A stretch of 64,000 nucleotides of DNA from contig BJUU01000001.1 of the NCBI GenBank assembly GCA_007988785.1, positions 62,001 through 126,000 on the forward strand, read 5' to 3'. Under the pieces are notes generated by a model that saw only the letters and a program-made list of their open reading frames with translations, made no database searches and was not told the origin of the DNA. The number at the start of each line of letters is the position of its first letter. Positions within the stretch are counted from its first letter, which is position 1. Of the stretch, positions 34,551 through 43,401 are shown piece by piece. The translations under genes were made by a program, and so were the position numbers. The DNA is from Agrococcus baldri (GTDB taxonomy: Bacteria > Actinomycetota > Actinomycetes > Actinomycetales > Microbacteriaceae).

Positions 34551-36430
34551 TCTGCGACCTCCTGTGCGCTCAGCAGCGACTGCGCGTAGCCGACCACCTG
34601 GATCTGCGCGCCCTCCGGCGCGTCGGCGGGCGGCACGGCGAACAGCAGCTGGATCTGGTACGTCTGCTCGATGCCGGTGTCCGACTGCTCGACGCCGGCC
34701 AGGACGGCCGCGCCGGCCTGCGCGGAGACCTCGACGCCATCCTCCTTGGGGGTGGCACGCTGCGTCTCGTTGTACGAGGTCGCCAGCAGCGCTCCGCCCT
34801 CGTTCGTGACGAGCATCAGCGGCTCCTGGTCGTCGTCGTCGGCGAACCACTCCAGGTTCGTCAGCTCGAGGTCGGGGTTCGCGCGCTGCTCGTCCTTCCA
34901 GGCCCGGCCGAACTGCTCGCGGAACGCGTCGCCCTCCTCCCGGAACCACGACGCGTACTCGGAGTCGTCGCCGCGCAGCAGCACGTCGGCGTACGCCATC
35001 GTGATGTCCTGCGCAGGGTGCTGCAGCAGCGGGGTGTCCATCGGCAGGCTCGCCGCACCGATGGTGGGGCTCGCGACCGCCGGCACCTGCACGCCGGAGG
35101 CGAGCGTCGACTGGTACACGACGCGGTAGTTCTCGCGCGGATCGTTCTGCTGGAACACGAGCGTCGACTGCGCCTGCGCCTCGTCCTCCCAGGCGACGAC
35201 CGCCATCACCGTGCGCGGCCAGATCTCGGTCTGCTGCGGCAGCAGCAGCTGCACCTCGCCGTCGGGGATGCCGGGCAGCGGCTCGATCTCGTCGCTCTGC
35301 CCGCGGATGGCGTAGTTGGTCCTGCGCGCATCCCGCATCGGCCCGGCCAGGCGCCGGTCGACGAGCCCGAAGTCCTCGTCGGCGTCGGCCTGCGCGACCG
35401 ACTCGCGGGTGTCGGCGAGCACGCGCTCGAACTGGCTCTCGGTGAGGGCGACCGGCGGCAGCGTCTCCTCGAGGGTCGTCGGGCTCGGCGAGGCCGAGGT
35501 CTCGCTCGGCTCGGGGCTCGGCCAGTACTGCGGGCCGCAGCCGGTGAGCGCGATCGAGGCCAGCACCGGGAAGGCGATGAACCCGGCACGGCGGCGGATG
35601 CGCGCAGCGCGCAGCTCGGACCTGCCCCGCTCGCCGGCGGAGCCCTCATCGCCGGAGCGGTCGGGCTCGCTCGCCTCGGGTGCGTCCGGGCCCTCGATCG
35701 CCTCCGGAGCATCCTCCGGCCGCGTGCTCGGCGCGATCGATCGCTCCGGCAGGGTGAGGCCGGCTCGGGCGTCGCGCTGCAGCGAGCGTCGCTCGGAGCG
35801 CGAGAGCTCGCGGTGCGAGCGGCGCTGCGGGCCGCGGCGCCGGCGGTGCCTGCGCAGCGCCAGCAGGAACAGCAGCAGCGCGAGCGCGAGGAAGACCAGG
35901 CCGGCGGTGATGAGCGGGCCGAACAGCGGGGTCTTGGCGTCGAAGGGCCACTCGACGCGGATGTCGGTGGGCGCCGGCGTGCCGAGCTCGCCCTGGATCG
36001 CCATCGAGAAGCCGACCGGCAGGTCGATGTCGAACTCGAGCTCGCCGTCGCCGCTGTGCTCCTCGATCCACATGTCGTTGCCGGCGAGCGCGGGGAGGGC
36101 GTCGTCCGGGCCGGAGACCCGCTCGAGCGAGAGCGCGTCGGCGTCATCGATCCGGAGCTGGGCGTGCTCGTCGTCCCCGACCCATCCGGCGACGTCGTGG
36201 TCGCGCCCGACGACGGCCGTGATCGGTCCGTCGCCGGAGACGGTGACGGTCTGGCGGCCGTCGTGCTGGTTCATGGTCTCGCCGGTGACGACGACGATCT
36301 GCGCATCGGTGGACTCCTCGAGCTGCGAGACGATGGAGTCCGGCGGCGCCCAGATGGTGCGCTGCCCGATGCCGAGGCCGAGCAGGACGAGCGAGATCAC
36401 GAGGCTCACGGCCGCGAGGATGTATCGCAC
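34547..36430 (-). CDS. Large hypothetical membrane protein with an internal lipobox-like segment
   Basis: I do not recognise this 627-residue protein. Order: N-terminal helix (residues 3-22), outside domain (23-163, starting around VVTGETMNQHDGRQ), helix 165-188 followed by RRHRRRRGPQRR (positive inside), a charged linker (190-280), then RIRRRAGFIAFPVLASIALTGC. The last segment looks exactly like a lipoprotein signal with Cys298 as the lipobox residue. About 330 further residues follow. It thus resembles a membrane protein fused to a lipoprotein. It is co-translated with the thioredoxin/TPR gene. Confidence 0.7.
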   Translation of the reverse strand: MRYILAAVSLVISLVLLGLGIGQRTIWAPPDSIVSQLEESTDAQIVVVTGETMNQHDGRQTVTVSGDGPITAVVGRDHDVAGWVGDDEHAQLRIDDADALSLERVSGPDDALPALAGNDMWIEEHSGDGELEFDIDLPVGFSMAIQGELGTPAPTDIRVEWPFDAKTPLFGPLITAGLVFLALALLLFLLALRRHRRRRGPQRRSHRELSRSERRSLQRDARAGLTLPERSIAPSTRPEDAPEAIEGPDAPEASEPDRSGDEGSAGERGRSELRAARIRRRAGFIAFPVLASIALTGCGPQYWPSPEPSETSASPSPTTLEETLPPVALTESQFERVLADTRESVAQADADEDFGLVDRRLAGPMRDARRTNYAIRGQSDEIEPLPGIPDGEVQLLLPQQTEIWPRTVMAVVAWEDEAQAQSTLVFQQNDPRENYRVVYQSTLASGVQVPAVASPTIGAASLPMDTPLLQHPAQDITMAYADVLLRGDDSEYASWFREEGDAFREQFGRAWKDEQRANPDLELTNLEWFADDDDQEPLMLVTNEGGALLATSYNETQRATPKEDGVEVSAQAGAAVLAGVEQSDTGIEQTYQIQLLFAVPPADAPEGAQIQVVGYAQSLLSAQEVAE

Positions 36431-36512
36431 GGGTCAGGGGTCCTTTCACGCTCGCCGAGGTCGTTGTGGGGCCGTGTCATGCGACCGCGCCCGGCAGGCA
36501 AGCCTCCAGGGT

Positions 36513-36518
36513 ACCGGA
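36513..36518 (-). promoter_or_regulatory. Possible -10 for the 627-residue membrane protein gene
   Basis: TACCCT on the minus strand, with TGGCAC about 18 nt upstream as a weak -35, would give a leader of about 75 nt. Confidence 0.35.
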
Positions 36519-36582
36519 ATCGCGCAGGACTGTGCCATCCGGGCTGGCCGCTCGCCTGCCGGGGCCGCCCGCGGCCGCGCCC

Positions 36583-36588
36583 TAGGAT
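36583..36588 (+). promoter_or_regulatory. -10 element of the AI-2E family transporter gene
   Basis: TAGGAT ends 6 nt before the GTG start at 36595, with no Shine-Dalgarno sequence. Confidence 0.6.
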
Positions 36589-36594
36589 GCAGAT

Positions 36595-37662
36595 GTGAAG
36601 ATCAGGAACGGCTTTCTGCTCGGGCTCGTCGGCGGCCTCGGCGTGCTGCTCGCCATCGCCATCGGCACCGCCATCGGGCAGATCAGCACCGTGCTCGTGT
36701 GGGCCTTCGCGGGCATCTTCCTCGCGCTGGGCGTCGAGCCGCTCATCCAGATACTCATCCGCCGCGGCATCCCCCGCTGGGCGGCGGTGCTCCTGATCTT
36801 CGTGGTCATCCTGGGCGTCCTCGTCGGCGCCACCTGGCTCATCATCCCGACGATCGTCGCGCAGTTCACCACCCTGGTGCAGTCGATCGTCTCCGAGATC
36901 GAGAACGGCGCGCTCGAGGGCTTCGTCGACTGGATCAGGGACACCTTCCCGCAGTTCGACGTCGACCTCGTGCTCGGGCAGCTCATCGGCGCGCTCACCG
37001 ACTTCGAGACCTGGTCGACGCTGCCGCCGTTCGTGGCCGACATCGCATCCGGCATCTTCGTCGGCATCGGCCAGCTCGTCTTCGCGATGGGCGGCGTGCT
37101 CATCGTCGTCGTGCTGATGCTCTACTTCACCGGCTCGCTGCCCTCGCTGAAGTCGGGCATGTACCGCCTGGTGCCGGCATCATCGCGCCCGAAGTTCATC
37201 GAGATCGCCGAGCAGATCATGCGCTCGGTCGGCCGCTTCGTGCTCGGCCAGGGCGCGCTCGGCGTGCTCAACGGCGTGCTCTCGTTCATCATGCTCTCGA
37301 TCGTCGGCTCCGACCTCGCTGTCGTCTACGCGTTCATCGCGCTCATCGCCTCGACCATCCCGCTCGTCGGCACGATCTCGGCCTCGATCCTCATCTCGCT
37401 GCTGGTGCTGCTGCTCGACGGGCCGGAGACGGCGCTGCCGGTGGTGATCTACTACCTCATCTACATGCAGGTCGAGGCCTACGTCGTGAGCCCGCAGATC
37501 ATGAACCGCGCCGTCAAGGTGCCGGGCGTCGTGGTCGTGCTCTCCGCCCTCATCGGCGGCACGCTGCTCGGCATCCTCGGCGCGCTCGTGGCGATCCCGG
37601 TGGCGGCAGCCATCCAGCTGATCCTGAAGGAAGTCGTGATCCCGAGGCAGGACGCGAAGTAG
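36595..37662 (+). CDS. AI-2E family transporter
   Basis: A 355-residue integral membrane protein of the AI-2 exporter/TerC-unrelated PF01594 family, with about eight helices. Family marks are LALGVEPLIQILIRRGIPRWAAVLLIF near residue 45, LVPASSRPKFIEIAEQI near residue 197, and the terminal YVVSPQIMNRAVKVPGVVVVLSALIGGTLLG block. Members export quorum signals or exchange sodium and protons, so the substrate is open. The GTG at 36595 follows TAGGAT by 6 nt. It is monocistronic and convergent with the gene ending at 37685. Confidence 0.92.
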   Translation: MKIRNGFLLGLVGGLGVLLAIAIGTAIGQISTVLVWAFAGIFLALGVEPLIQILIRRGIPRWAAVLLIFVVILGVLVGATWLIIPTIVAQFTTLVQSIVSEIENGALEGFVDWIRDTFPQFDVDLVLGQLIGALTDFETWSTLPPFVADIASGIFVGIGQLVFAMGGVLIVVVLMLYFTGSLPSLKSGMYRLVPASSRPKFIEIAEQIMRSVGRFVLGQGALGVLNGVLSFIMLSIVGSDLAVVYAFIALIASTIPLVGTISASILISLLVLLLDGPETALPVVIYYLIYMQVEAYVVSPQIMNRAVKVPGVVVVLSALIGGTLLGILGALVAIPVAAAIQLILKEVVIPRQDAK

Positions 37663-37684
37663 CGGCGGGCCGCGGCGCGCCGGC

Positions 37685-37969
37685 TCAGCTCGCGCGCCAG
37701 CAGCCGGTGTGCCAGTGGCGGCGATCCTCCACGGCGCGCTCGCCGAAGATGGAGTCGGCGCGCCAGACCACCACGTGGGCCGTGCCGGCGGTCACCATGC
37801 CGCCGCATCCGGGGCACAGGTAGTCCTTCACCGAGCTGCGCTCGGTCATCGGCTGCACGTGCCATTCGCCGACGCCGCGGCGCTCGACGCGGGCGGTGCC
37901 CTGCATCAGGCGGTCGACGTCGAGCGGCACATAGGGCTGCGCGCGACGCTTCGGCCGCCGCGCAGGCAT
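37685..37969 (-). CDS. Small conserved hypothetical protein with a Cys/His cluster
   Basis: A 94-residue protein, basic at the N-terminus (MPARRPKRRAQ), then VKDYLCPGCGGMV, AHVVVWRAD, and RHWHTGCWRAS at the C-terminus. The C-P-G-C pair together with H-W-H and the last Cys looks like a one-zinc ribbon. Similar small actinobacterial proteins are often labelled ATP/GTP-binding without evidence, and I see no P-loop. Its start overlaps the stop of the transglycosylase-like gene (TGATG), so the two are coupled. Function unknown. Confidence 0.75.
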   Translation of the reverse strand: MPARRPKRRAQPYVPLDVDRLMQGTARVERRGVGEWHVQPMTERSSVKDYLCPGCGGMVTAGTAHVVVWRADSIFGERAVEDRRHWHTGCWRAS

Positions 37970-38610
37970 CAGTACCAGCCGACCGACTGCGAGTGGCCCC
38001 ATGCCCCGCAGGGCGTGCCGTAGCGGCCGGCGATGTAGCCGAGGCCCCACGAGATCTGCGTCGCCGCGTTGGTCTGCCAGTCGCCGCCGGCGGAGGCCAT
38101 CTTCGAGCCGGGCAGCGCCTGCGGGATGCCGTAGGCACCGCTCGAGCGGTTCTGCGCGTAGACGTTCCAGTTCGACTCGCGCTGCCACAGGCTGTAGAGG
38201 CAGGAGTACTGGTCGTCGCCCCAGCCGCGCGCGTGCACCATCTCGCGGGCGACGGCCTGGGCGCTGCCCGGGTTCGGCGCGGCGGCGCGAGGGATCGAGA
38301 TCGACGCCGCAGCGCCGCCCCCGCCGGATGCAGAGGCGGCAGCCACCGGCTCGGGCGTGGGCGTCGGCGTGGGCGTGTGCACCAGGATCTCATCGCGGAC
38401 GAGCGCGGCCTGAGCCCCGGTGACCTCGTCGAGCGCCTGGCCGGGACGGTTCTCGCTCGGCAGCGATGCCGGCTCGGCCATCACCTGCGCGCCCGGGCTG
38501 GCGGCGAGGGTCACGAGCACGAACCCCGCCGCCGCGAGCAGCGACAGCCCGGAGAGCAGGCCGCGCGTGCGCGTGGCGCGCTTGGACGCGGGAGCGGAGC
38601 GGGTGAACAC
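37969..38610 (-). CDS. Secreted transglycosylase-like cell-wall protein
   Basis: A 213-residue exported protein. An N-terminal basic stretch and the helix LLSGLSLLAAAGFVLVTLAAS (about residues 18-38) form a signal peptide or anchor. A Thr/Pro linker (HTPTPTPTPEP) follows, then a C-terminal domain with WQRESNWNVYAQNRSSGAYGIPQALPGSKM: the Glu of RESNW is the likely catalytic residue of an SLT/Rpf-like fold. The GTG at 38610 lies 8 nt after a TATCGT hexamer; an in-frame GTG at 38628 is an alternative. It probably cuts peptidoglycan outside the cell. Confidence 0.83.
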   Translation of the reverse strand: MFTRSAPASKRATRTRGLLSGLSLLAAAGFVLVTLAASPGAQVMAEPASLPSENRPGQALDEVTGAQAALVRDEILVHTPTPTPTPEPVAAASASGGGGAAASISIPRAAAPNPGSAQAVAREMVHARGWGDDQYSCLYSLWQRESNWNVYAQNRSSGAYGIPQALPGSKMASAGGDWQTNAATQISWGLGYIAGRYGTPCGAWGHSQSVGWY

Positions 38611-38659
38611 GAGGGTCGACGATATCACGGAACGGTAACGAAGCCGAGGGCCGATCCGG

Positions 38660-39208
38660 TCAGCGCACCGCCAGCATCAGGCTCACGACGGTGTCGAGCA
38701 GCGCGTCGACCTCGTCCTCGTCGTAGCCGCCGAACTGCGCATCGAACTGCGCGGTGCGCACCTCGCGGGCCGTCATCTCCGGCCCGTCCTGCAGGTACTC
38801 GGCCATGCGGGCGGCGAAGCGGTCGACCTCGGCCATGCGATAGCCGCGCGAGATGCGGCTGACACGGCGGAACCGCTCGCCGTCGGGCCGGCGCAGCGTC
38901 TCGAGCGCGGCACGGGCGCGCTCGCGCACCTTCGCGTACCACTGCTCCTCGCCGTGCTCGAGGATGCCGCGCTCGTGCTCACGGCGGGCGAAGGCCTCCT
39001 CCAGCCGCTCGAGCGCCGCGTCGACGTGGGCTGGCGAGTAGCCGCCCTTCTGCATCGTGAAGCTCGTGCGCCGGATCGCGGAGGAGTCGATCGCCGTGGC
39101 AGCCCGGGCGTCGGTCGCATAGGCGCGCCGGGCATCCTCGAGGAAGTCCTCGACCTGCTCGATGTCGTAGCCCTGCTGCGACCGCCGGGCTCTCGGGAAC
39201 GTGCTCAT
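38660..39208 (-). CDS. DivIVA-domain protein with four short repeats
   Basis: A 182-residue protein. The DivIVA-type N-terminal motif (F-x8-GYD-x3-V-x-x-FL) appears four times, with its GY pair at residues 13-14, 56-57, 122-123 and 161-162. An Arg/Glu-rich helix lies between repeats 2 and 3. There is no long coiled coil as in true DivIVA/Wag31. DivIVA family proteins bind curved membrane at cell poles or septa. The ATG at 39208 has GGAG three bases upstream; ATGs at 39217 and 39220 are alternatives. It is the last gene after cdsA. Confidence 0.82.
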   Translation of the reverse strand: MSTFPRARRSQQGYDIEQVEDFLEDARRAYATDARAATAIDSSAIRRTSFTMQKGGYSPAHVDAALERLEEAFARREHERGILEHGEEQWYAKVRERARAALETLRRPDGERFRRVSRISRGYRMAEVDRFAARMAEYLQDGPEMTAREVRTAQFDAQFGGYDEDEVDALLDTVVSLMLAVR

Positions 39209-39238
39209 CGTCTCCATCATGTCAGCGCAGCCGGCCGG

Positions 39239-40168
39239 CTACGCGTGCGTCACCTGGAACAGGGCCATCATGACGACCGCGCTGGGCAGGATCGAGTCGA
39301 GGCGGTCGAGGAACCCGCCGTGGCCCGGCAGGAACGATCCGATGTCCTTGATGCCGAGGTCGCGCTTGATGATCGACTCCGCCAGGTCGCCCACGGTCGC
39401 GCTCACGACCAGCAGCACGGCGAGGATGATGCCGAACCACCACGGCTGGCCGAGCATCCAGACCGACAGCGGGATGCCCGCGGCGATCGCGAAGGCCGCG
39501 CCGCCGAAGAGCCCCTCCCAGGTCTTCCCGGGGCTGATGCGCGGCGCCAGCCGGTGCTTGCCGAGCCACACGCCCACGGCGAGCGCGCCGGTGTCGATGA
39601 CGGTGGTCATGACGATCATCCCGAGCGCCCACCACTCGCCGCCGTCCTGCGAGGCGAGCAGCACGGTGAAGCCGCCGAGCACCGCGACGTAGGCGATGCA
39701 CAGCGCACCGGCGGCGATGTCGGCGAAGACCGCTCCCCTGCCGGTGCGCGTGGCCGGGTCGGCGAGCTCGATCAGCCGCACGATGGCGACGATCGCGATG
39801 GCGGCGAGCGTCGACCACCACATGCCGGCCGCACCGAAGTACCAGGTGACGGGCAGGATCGCGGCGCCGAGCAGCACGAGCGGCAGGCGGGGCACGTCGC
39901 GGCCCGCGAAGCGCAGCGCGCTCGCGAGCTCGAACAGCGCGAAGCCGATGAGCACGGTCGCGAAGACCATGAACAGCGTCTTCACCCACAGCAGGCTCGC
40001 GAGCAGCACGACGCCCAGCACCAGCGCGATGCCGATGGCGGCGGCCAGGTTGCGGCCGGTGCGCCGGTTCACGCGTGCGCGCGTCGCCTCGATCTGCTCC
40101 CGGGCGGCGTGGATCTGCGCCTGGATCTGCGCTTCGATCTCGGCGCCGCTCCGATGCTCGCGTCGCAT
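39239..40168 (-). CDS. cdsA: Phosphatidate cytidylyltransferase
   Basis: CdsA, 309 residues, makes CDP-diacylglycerol from phosphatidate and CTP in the membrane. After a charged N-terminal helix (residues 1-37, rich in Gln, Glu and Arg), about eight transmembrane helices follow. The CTP-transferase signature is clear at the C-terminus: GDLAESIIKRDLGIKDIGS followed by LPGHGGFLDRLDS. GGGAGG lies 6 nt before the ATG. It follows frr by 22 nt in the pyrH-frr-cdsA order common in bacteria. Confidence 0.95.
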   Translation of the reverse strand: MRREHRSGAEIEAQIQAQIHAAREQIEATRARVNRRTGRNLAAAIGIALVLGVVLLASLLWVKTLFMVFATVLIGFALFELASALRFAGRDVPRLPLVLLGAAILPVTWYFGAAGMWWSTLAAIAIVAIVRLIELADPATRTGRGAVFADIAAGALCIAYVAVLGGFTVLLASQDGGEWWALGMIVMTTVIDTGALAVGVWLGKHRLAPRISPGKTWEGLFGGAAFAIAAGIPLSVWMLGQPWWFGIILAVLLVVSATVGDLAESIIKRDLGIKDIGSFLPGHGGFLDRLDSILPSAVVMMALFQVTHA

Positions 40169-40190
40169 GCGTCGCCTCCCGACCCCTCGA

Positions 40191-40745
40191 TCAGACCTCG
40201 AGGAGCTCGGCTTCCTTCTTCTTCAGCGCCTCGTCGATGCCCTCGACGGCCTGCTTCGTGGCCGCCTCGAGCTCCTTCTCGGCGCGAGCGATCTCGTCGT
40301 CGCCGACCTCGCCCTTGAGCTTGTCGAGGTCGGTCATCGCCTGCCGGCGCACGTTGCGCAGCGCGACGCGCGCCTGCTCGGCCTTGTCCTTGACGATCTT
40401 CACGTAGTCCTTGCGGCGCTCCTCGGTGAGCTCCGGCATGACGATGCGCACGATGTTGCCGTCGTTCGAGGGCGTGACCCCGAGGTGCGGCGCTGCCACG
40501 ATCGCGCGCTCGATCTCCTTGAGCGCGCTCTTGTCGAACGGCGTGATGACGAGCGTGCGCGCATCCGGCTGCTGGAACGACGCGAGCTGCACGAGCGGGG
40601 TCGGCGAGCCGTAGTAGTCGACGTTCAGGCGCTGGAACAGCGCGGGGTTCGCGCGCCCGGCGCTCACGGTCTGGAAGTCGTCCTTCGCGACCTCGATGGA
40701 CTGCGTCATCTTCTCCTTGGCCGAAGCCAGCACATCGCTGATCAC
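40191..40745 (-). CDS. frr: Ribosome recycling factor
   Basis: Frr, 184 residues, standard length, splits post-termination ribosomes with EF-G. Family blocks: TVSAGRANPALFQRLNVDYYGSPTPL near residue 27, TPFDKSALKEIERAI, and the RRKDYVKIVKDKAEQARVALRNVRR helix of domain I. The start is GTG with AGGA five bases before it. It lies 44 nt after pyrH. Confidence 0.97.
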   Translation of the reverse strand: MISDVLASAKEKMTQSIEVAKDDFQTVSAGRANPALFQRLNVDYYGSPTPLVQLASFQQPDARTLVITPFDKSALKEIERAIVAAPHLGVTPSNDGNIVRIVMPELTEERRKDYVKIVKDKAEQARVALRNVRRQAMTDLDKLKGEVGDDEIARAEKELEAATKQAVEGIDEALKKKEAELLEV

Positions 40746-40789
40746 GTGGTTCCTTCCCTCGTTGTGGAGTCTATCTGCGGGTGCGGCGC

Positions 40790-41503
40790 TCAGGCGCGCA
40801 CGAGCGTGCCGACGGTCTCGCCCTGGATGGCGCGGCGCAGCTGCTCGTCGCCGTCCATGCCGAACACGCGCATGGGCATGCGGTTGTCCATGCAGAGGCT
40901 GAAGGCGGTCGAGTCGACCACCTTGAGGCCGCGCACGAGCGCATCCTGGTAGGTGATCTCGTCGAAGCGGGTCGCTTCGGGATCGCGCTTCGGGTCGGCC
41001 GAGTAGACGCCGTCGACGCCGTTCTTGGCGACCAGCACCTGGTCGGCCCCGATCTCGAGCGCGCGCTGGGCGGCGACGGTGTCGGTGGAGAAGTAGGGCA
41101 GGCCGGCACCGGCGCCGAAGATGACGACGCGGCCCTTCTCGAGGTGCCGCGTGGCCCGGCGCGGGATGTAGGGCTCGGCGACCTGCGTCATCTGGATCGC
41201 CGACTGCACGCGGGTCTCGGCCCCGGCCTGCTCGAGGAAGTCCTGCAGCGCGAGGGCGTTCATGACCGTGCCGAGCATGCCCATGTAGTCGGCTCGACCG
41301 CGCTCCATGCCGCGCTGGCTGAGCTCCGCGCCGCGGAAGAAGTTGCCGCCGCCGACGACGATCGCGATCTCGACCGTGGCTGCCGCCTCGGCGATCTGAC
41401 GGGCGATGGCCTGCACCACATCGGGGTTGACGCCCAGGCTGCCTGCGCCGAACGCCTCTCCGGAGAGCTTCAGGAGGACTCGACGGCGCGGCTGTGCTGA
41501 CAT
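40790..41503 (-). CDS. pyrH: Uridylate kinase (UMP kinase)
   Basis: PyrH, 237 residues, phosphorylates UMP to UDP. It has [16 protein letters not shown] at the start, [14 protein letters not shown] near residue 47, [17 protein letters not shown] near residue 71, and [17 protein letters not shown] near residue 124, all typical of the amino-acid-kinase-fold UMP kinase. An AGGAGGA lies 4 nt before the ATG. A TAGGCT at 41547-41552 is its likely -10, just past the tsf terminator. Confidence 0.97.
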   Translation of the reverse strand: MSAQPRRRVLLKLSGEAFGAGSLGVNPDVVQAIARQIAEAAATVEIAIVVGGGNFFRGAELSQRGMERGRADYMGMLGTVMNALALQDFLEQAGAETRVQSAIQMTQVAEPYIPRRATRHLEKGRVVIFGAGAGLPYFSTDTVAAQRALEIGADQVLVAKNGVDGVYSADPKRDPEATRFDEITYQDALVRGLKVVDSTAFSLCMDNRMPMRVFGMDGDEQLRRAIQGETVGTLVRA

Positions 41504-41546
41504 GGGCTCCTCCTGGGGGTCGCGGCCCGGGCGCGGACCGTGCAGA

Positions 41547-41552
41547 AGCCTA
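41547..41552 (-). promoter_or_regulatory. -10 element of the pyrH-frr-cdsA operon
   Basis: TAGGCT on the minus strand, 43 nt upstream of the pyrH ATG, gives a leader of about 38 nt with a normal Shine-Dalgarno sequence. It is the same hexamer as at the leaderless genes but at leadered spacing. Confidence 0.5.
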
Positions 41553-41572
41553 CCGCGTGCGCACCTGCGGAG

Positions 41573-41610
41573 ACGACGGAGGGCCGGGGTCTCCCCCGGC
41601 CCTCCGTCGT
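41573..41610. terminator. Intrinsic terminator hairpin after tsf
   Basis: A perfect 17-bp inverted repeat (arms beginning ACGACGGAGGGCC) surrounds a 4-nt TCTC loop. It lies 13 nt beyond the tsf stop and before the pyrH promoter. It has no U-tract. Confidence 0.85.
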
Positions 41611-41623
41611 GCGTCGAACGTGC

Positions 41624-42451
41624 TTACGCGCCGACCTTGAAGCGCGCGAAGCCGGTGACCGTGAGGCCTGCGGCCTCGAGCACCTTGGCGACCGACTGCT
41701 TGTTGTCGCGGGCGTAGTCCTGGTCGAGCAGCACCATCTGCTTGAAGAAGCCGTTGAGGCGTCCCTCGATGATCTTCGGCAGGGCGCCCTCGGGCTTGCC
41801 CTCGCCGCGAGCGATCTCGGTGACGAGCTCGCGCTCCTTCTCGACCTGGTCGGCCGGCACCTCGTCGCGCGTGACGTAGGCCGGGTCGAACATGGCGATG
41901 TGCTGCGCGACCGCACGGGCCGTCTCGGCGTCGTCACCCGTGTAGGCGACGACCACGCCAACCTGCGGGGGCAGGTCCTTCGACGTGCGGTGCAGGTAGA
42001 CGGCGTGCTCGGCGCCCTCGAGTCGAGCGACCTTCGTGAGCTCGATCTTCTCGCCGATGGTGGCCGCCTGCTCCTCGATGACCGACTGCACCGTGCCCGA
42101 CTCGGCGGGCGCGGCGAGCGCGGCCTCGAGGTCGGCGGCGCCGGCAGCCGCGACAGCGGCGACCACGCGCTCCGACAGCGCGATGAACTTCTCGTTCTTC
42201 GCGACGAAGTCGGTCTCGCAGCCGAGCGCGATCATCGTGACCGCGCCGTCGCCCTCTGCGGTGGCGACGAGGCCCTCGCTGGTCGAGCGGTCGGCGCGCT
42301 TCGCGTTGCCCTTCGCGCCCTTGAGGCGCAGGATCTCGGTCGCCTTCTCGACGTCACCGTTCGCCTCCTCGAGGGCGGCCTTGGTGTCGCTCATGCCGGT
42401 GCCGAGCTGCTCGCGCAGCATCTTGAGGTCGGCGATGCTGATGTTGGCCAT
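41624..42451 (-). CDS. tsf: Translation elongation factor Ts
   Basis: EF-Ts, 275 residues, the GDP exchange factor for EF-Tu. It has the N-terminal UBA-like domain (ISIADLKMLREQLGTGMSDTKAALEEANGDVEKA), the core VTMIALGCETDFVAKN, and a C-terminal LLDQDYARDNKQSVAKVL. AGGAG lies 7 nt before the ATG. It follows rpsB by 11 nt and is closed by the strong hairpin at 41573-41610. Confidence 0.97.
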   Translation of the reverse strand: MANISIADLKMLREQLGTGMSDTKAALEEANGDVEKATEILRLKGAKGNAKRADRSTSEGLVATAEGDGAVTMIALGCETDFVAKNEKFIALSERVVAAVAAAGAADLEAALAAPAESGTVQSVIEEQAATIGEKIELTKVARLEGAEHAVYLHRTSKDLPPQVGVVVAYTGDDAETARAVAQHIAMFDPAYVTRDEVPADQVEKERELVTEIARGEGKPEGALPKIIEGRLNGFFKQMVLLDQDYARDNKQSVAKVLEAAGLTVTGFARFKVGA

Positions 42452-42462
42452 GCAGCTGCTCC

Positions 42463-43401
42463 TTAGTTGGACGTGGACGCCGAGGTGTCCTCGGCGGTCT
42501 CTGCGGGGGTCTCGTCAGCGGCGGCGGCCTCGGCGGCCGGCTCCTCGGTGACGGCCTCGGCGGCCGTGGCGGCCTCAGCGGCGGGCTCCTCGGCGACGGC
42601 CTCAGCGGGCGCCTCTGCGGCCGGCGCCTCTGCGGCGGCGGGCTCCGCGGCCTGCTGCTCGAGCAGCTCGCGCTCCCACTCGGCCATCGGCTCGGCTGCG
42701 GCGTCGCCGCCGCCGTGGCGCTGCATGAGGCCCTCGGCAGCCGCGTCGGCGACGATCTTCGTCAGCAGCGCGACGGAGCGGATCGCGTCGTCGTTGCCCG
42801 GGATCGGGTACTGGACGTCGTCCGGGTCGCAGTTGGTGTCGAGGATCGCGATGATCGGGATGTTCAGCTTGCGCGCCTCGTCGACGGCGAGGTGCTCCTT
42901 GTTGGTGTCGACGACCCACAGCGCGGAGGGCGTGCGCTGCAGGTTGCGGATGCCGCCGAGCGACTTCTGCAGCTTGAGGAGCTCGCGCTTCTTGAGCAGC
43001 AGCTCCTTCTTGGTGTAGCCCTGCGTGGTGTCCTCGAAGTCGAGCTCCTCGAGCTCCTTCATGCGGCTCAGGCGCTTCGAGACCGTGTTGAAGTTGGTCA
43101 GCAGACCACCGAGCCAGCGCTGGTTGACGTAGGGCTGGCCCACGCGCGTGGCCTGCTCGGCGATCGACTCCTGCGCCTGCTTCTTGGTGCCGACGAAGAG
43201 CACGCTGCCGCCGTGGGCGACCGTCTCCTTGACGAAGTCGTAGGCCTTGTCGATGTAGGCGAGCGACTGCTGCAGGTCGATGATGTAGATGCCGCTTCGC
43301 TCCGTGAAGATGAAGCGCTTCATCTTGGGGTTCCAGCGCCGGGTCTGGTGCCCGAAGTGGACGCCGCTGTCGAGCAGCTGGCGAGTGGTGACGACGGCCA
43401 T
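42463..43401 (-). CDS. rpsB: 30S ribosomal protein S2
   Basis: S2, 312 residues. The body (residues 1-240) has [40 protein letters not shown], and [15 protein letters not shown] Glu/Ala-rich tail of about 70 residues follows ([22 protein letters not shown]), longer than the usual S2 but typical for actinobacteria. AAGGAGG lies 6 nt before the ATG. First gene of rpsB-tsf. Confidence 0.97.
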   Translation of the reverse strand: MAVVTTRQLLDSGVHFGHQTRRWNPKMKRFIFTERSGIYIIDLQQSLAYIDKAYDFVKETVAHGGSVLFVGTKKQAQESIAEQATRVGQPYVNQRWLGGLLTNFNTVSKRLSRMKELEELDFEDTTQGYTKKELLLKKRELLKLQKSLGGIRNLQRTPSALWVVDTNKEHLAVDEARKLNIPIIAILDTNCDPDDVQYPIPGNDDAIRSVALLTKIVADAAAEGLMQRHGGGDAAAEPMAEWERELLEQQAAEPAAAEAPAAEAPAEAVAEEPAAEAATAAEAVTEEPAAEAAAADETPAETAEDTSASTSN

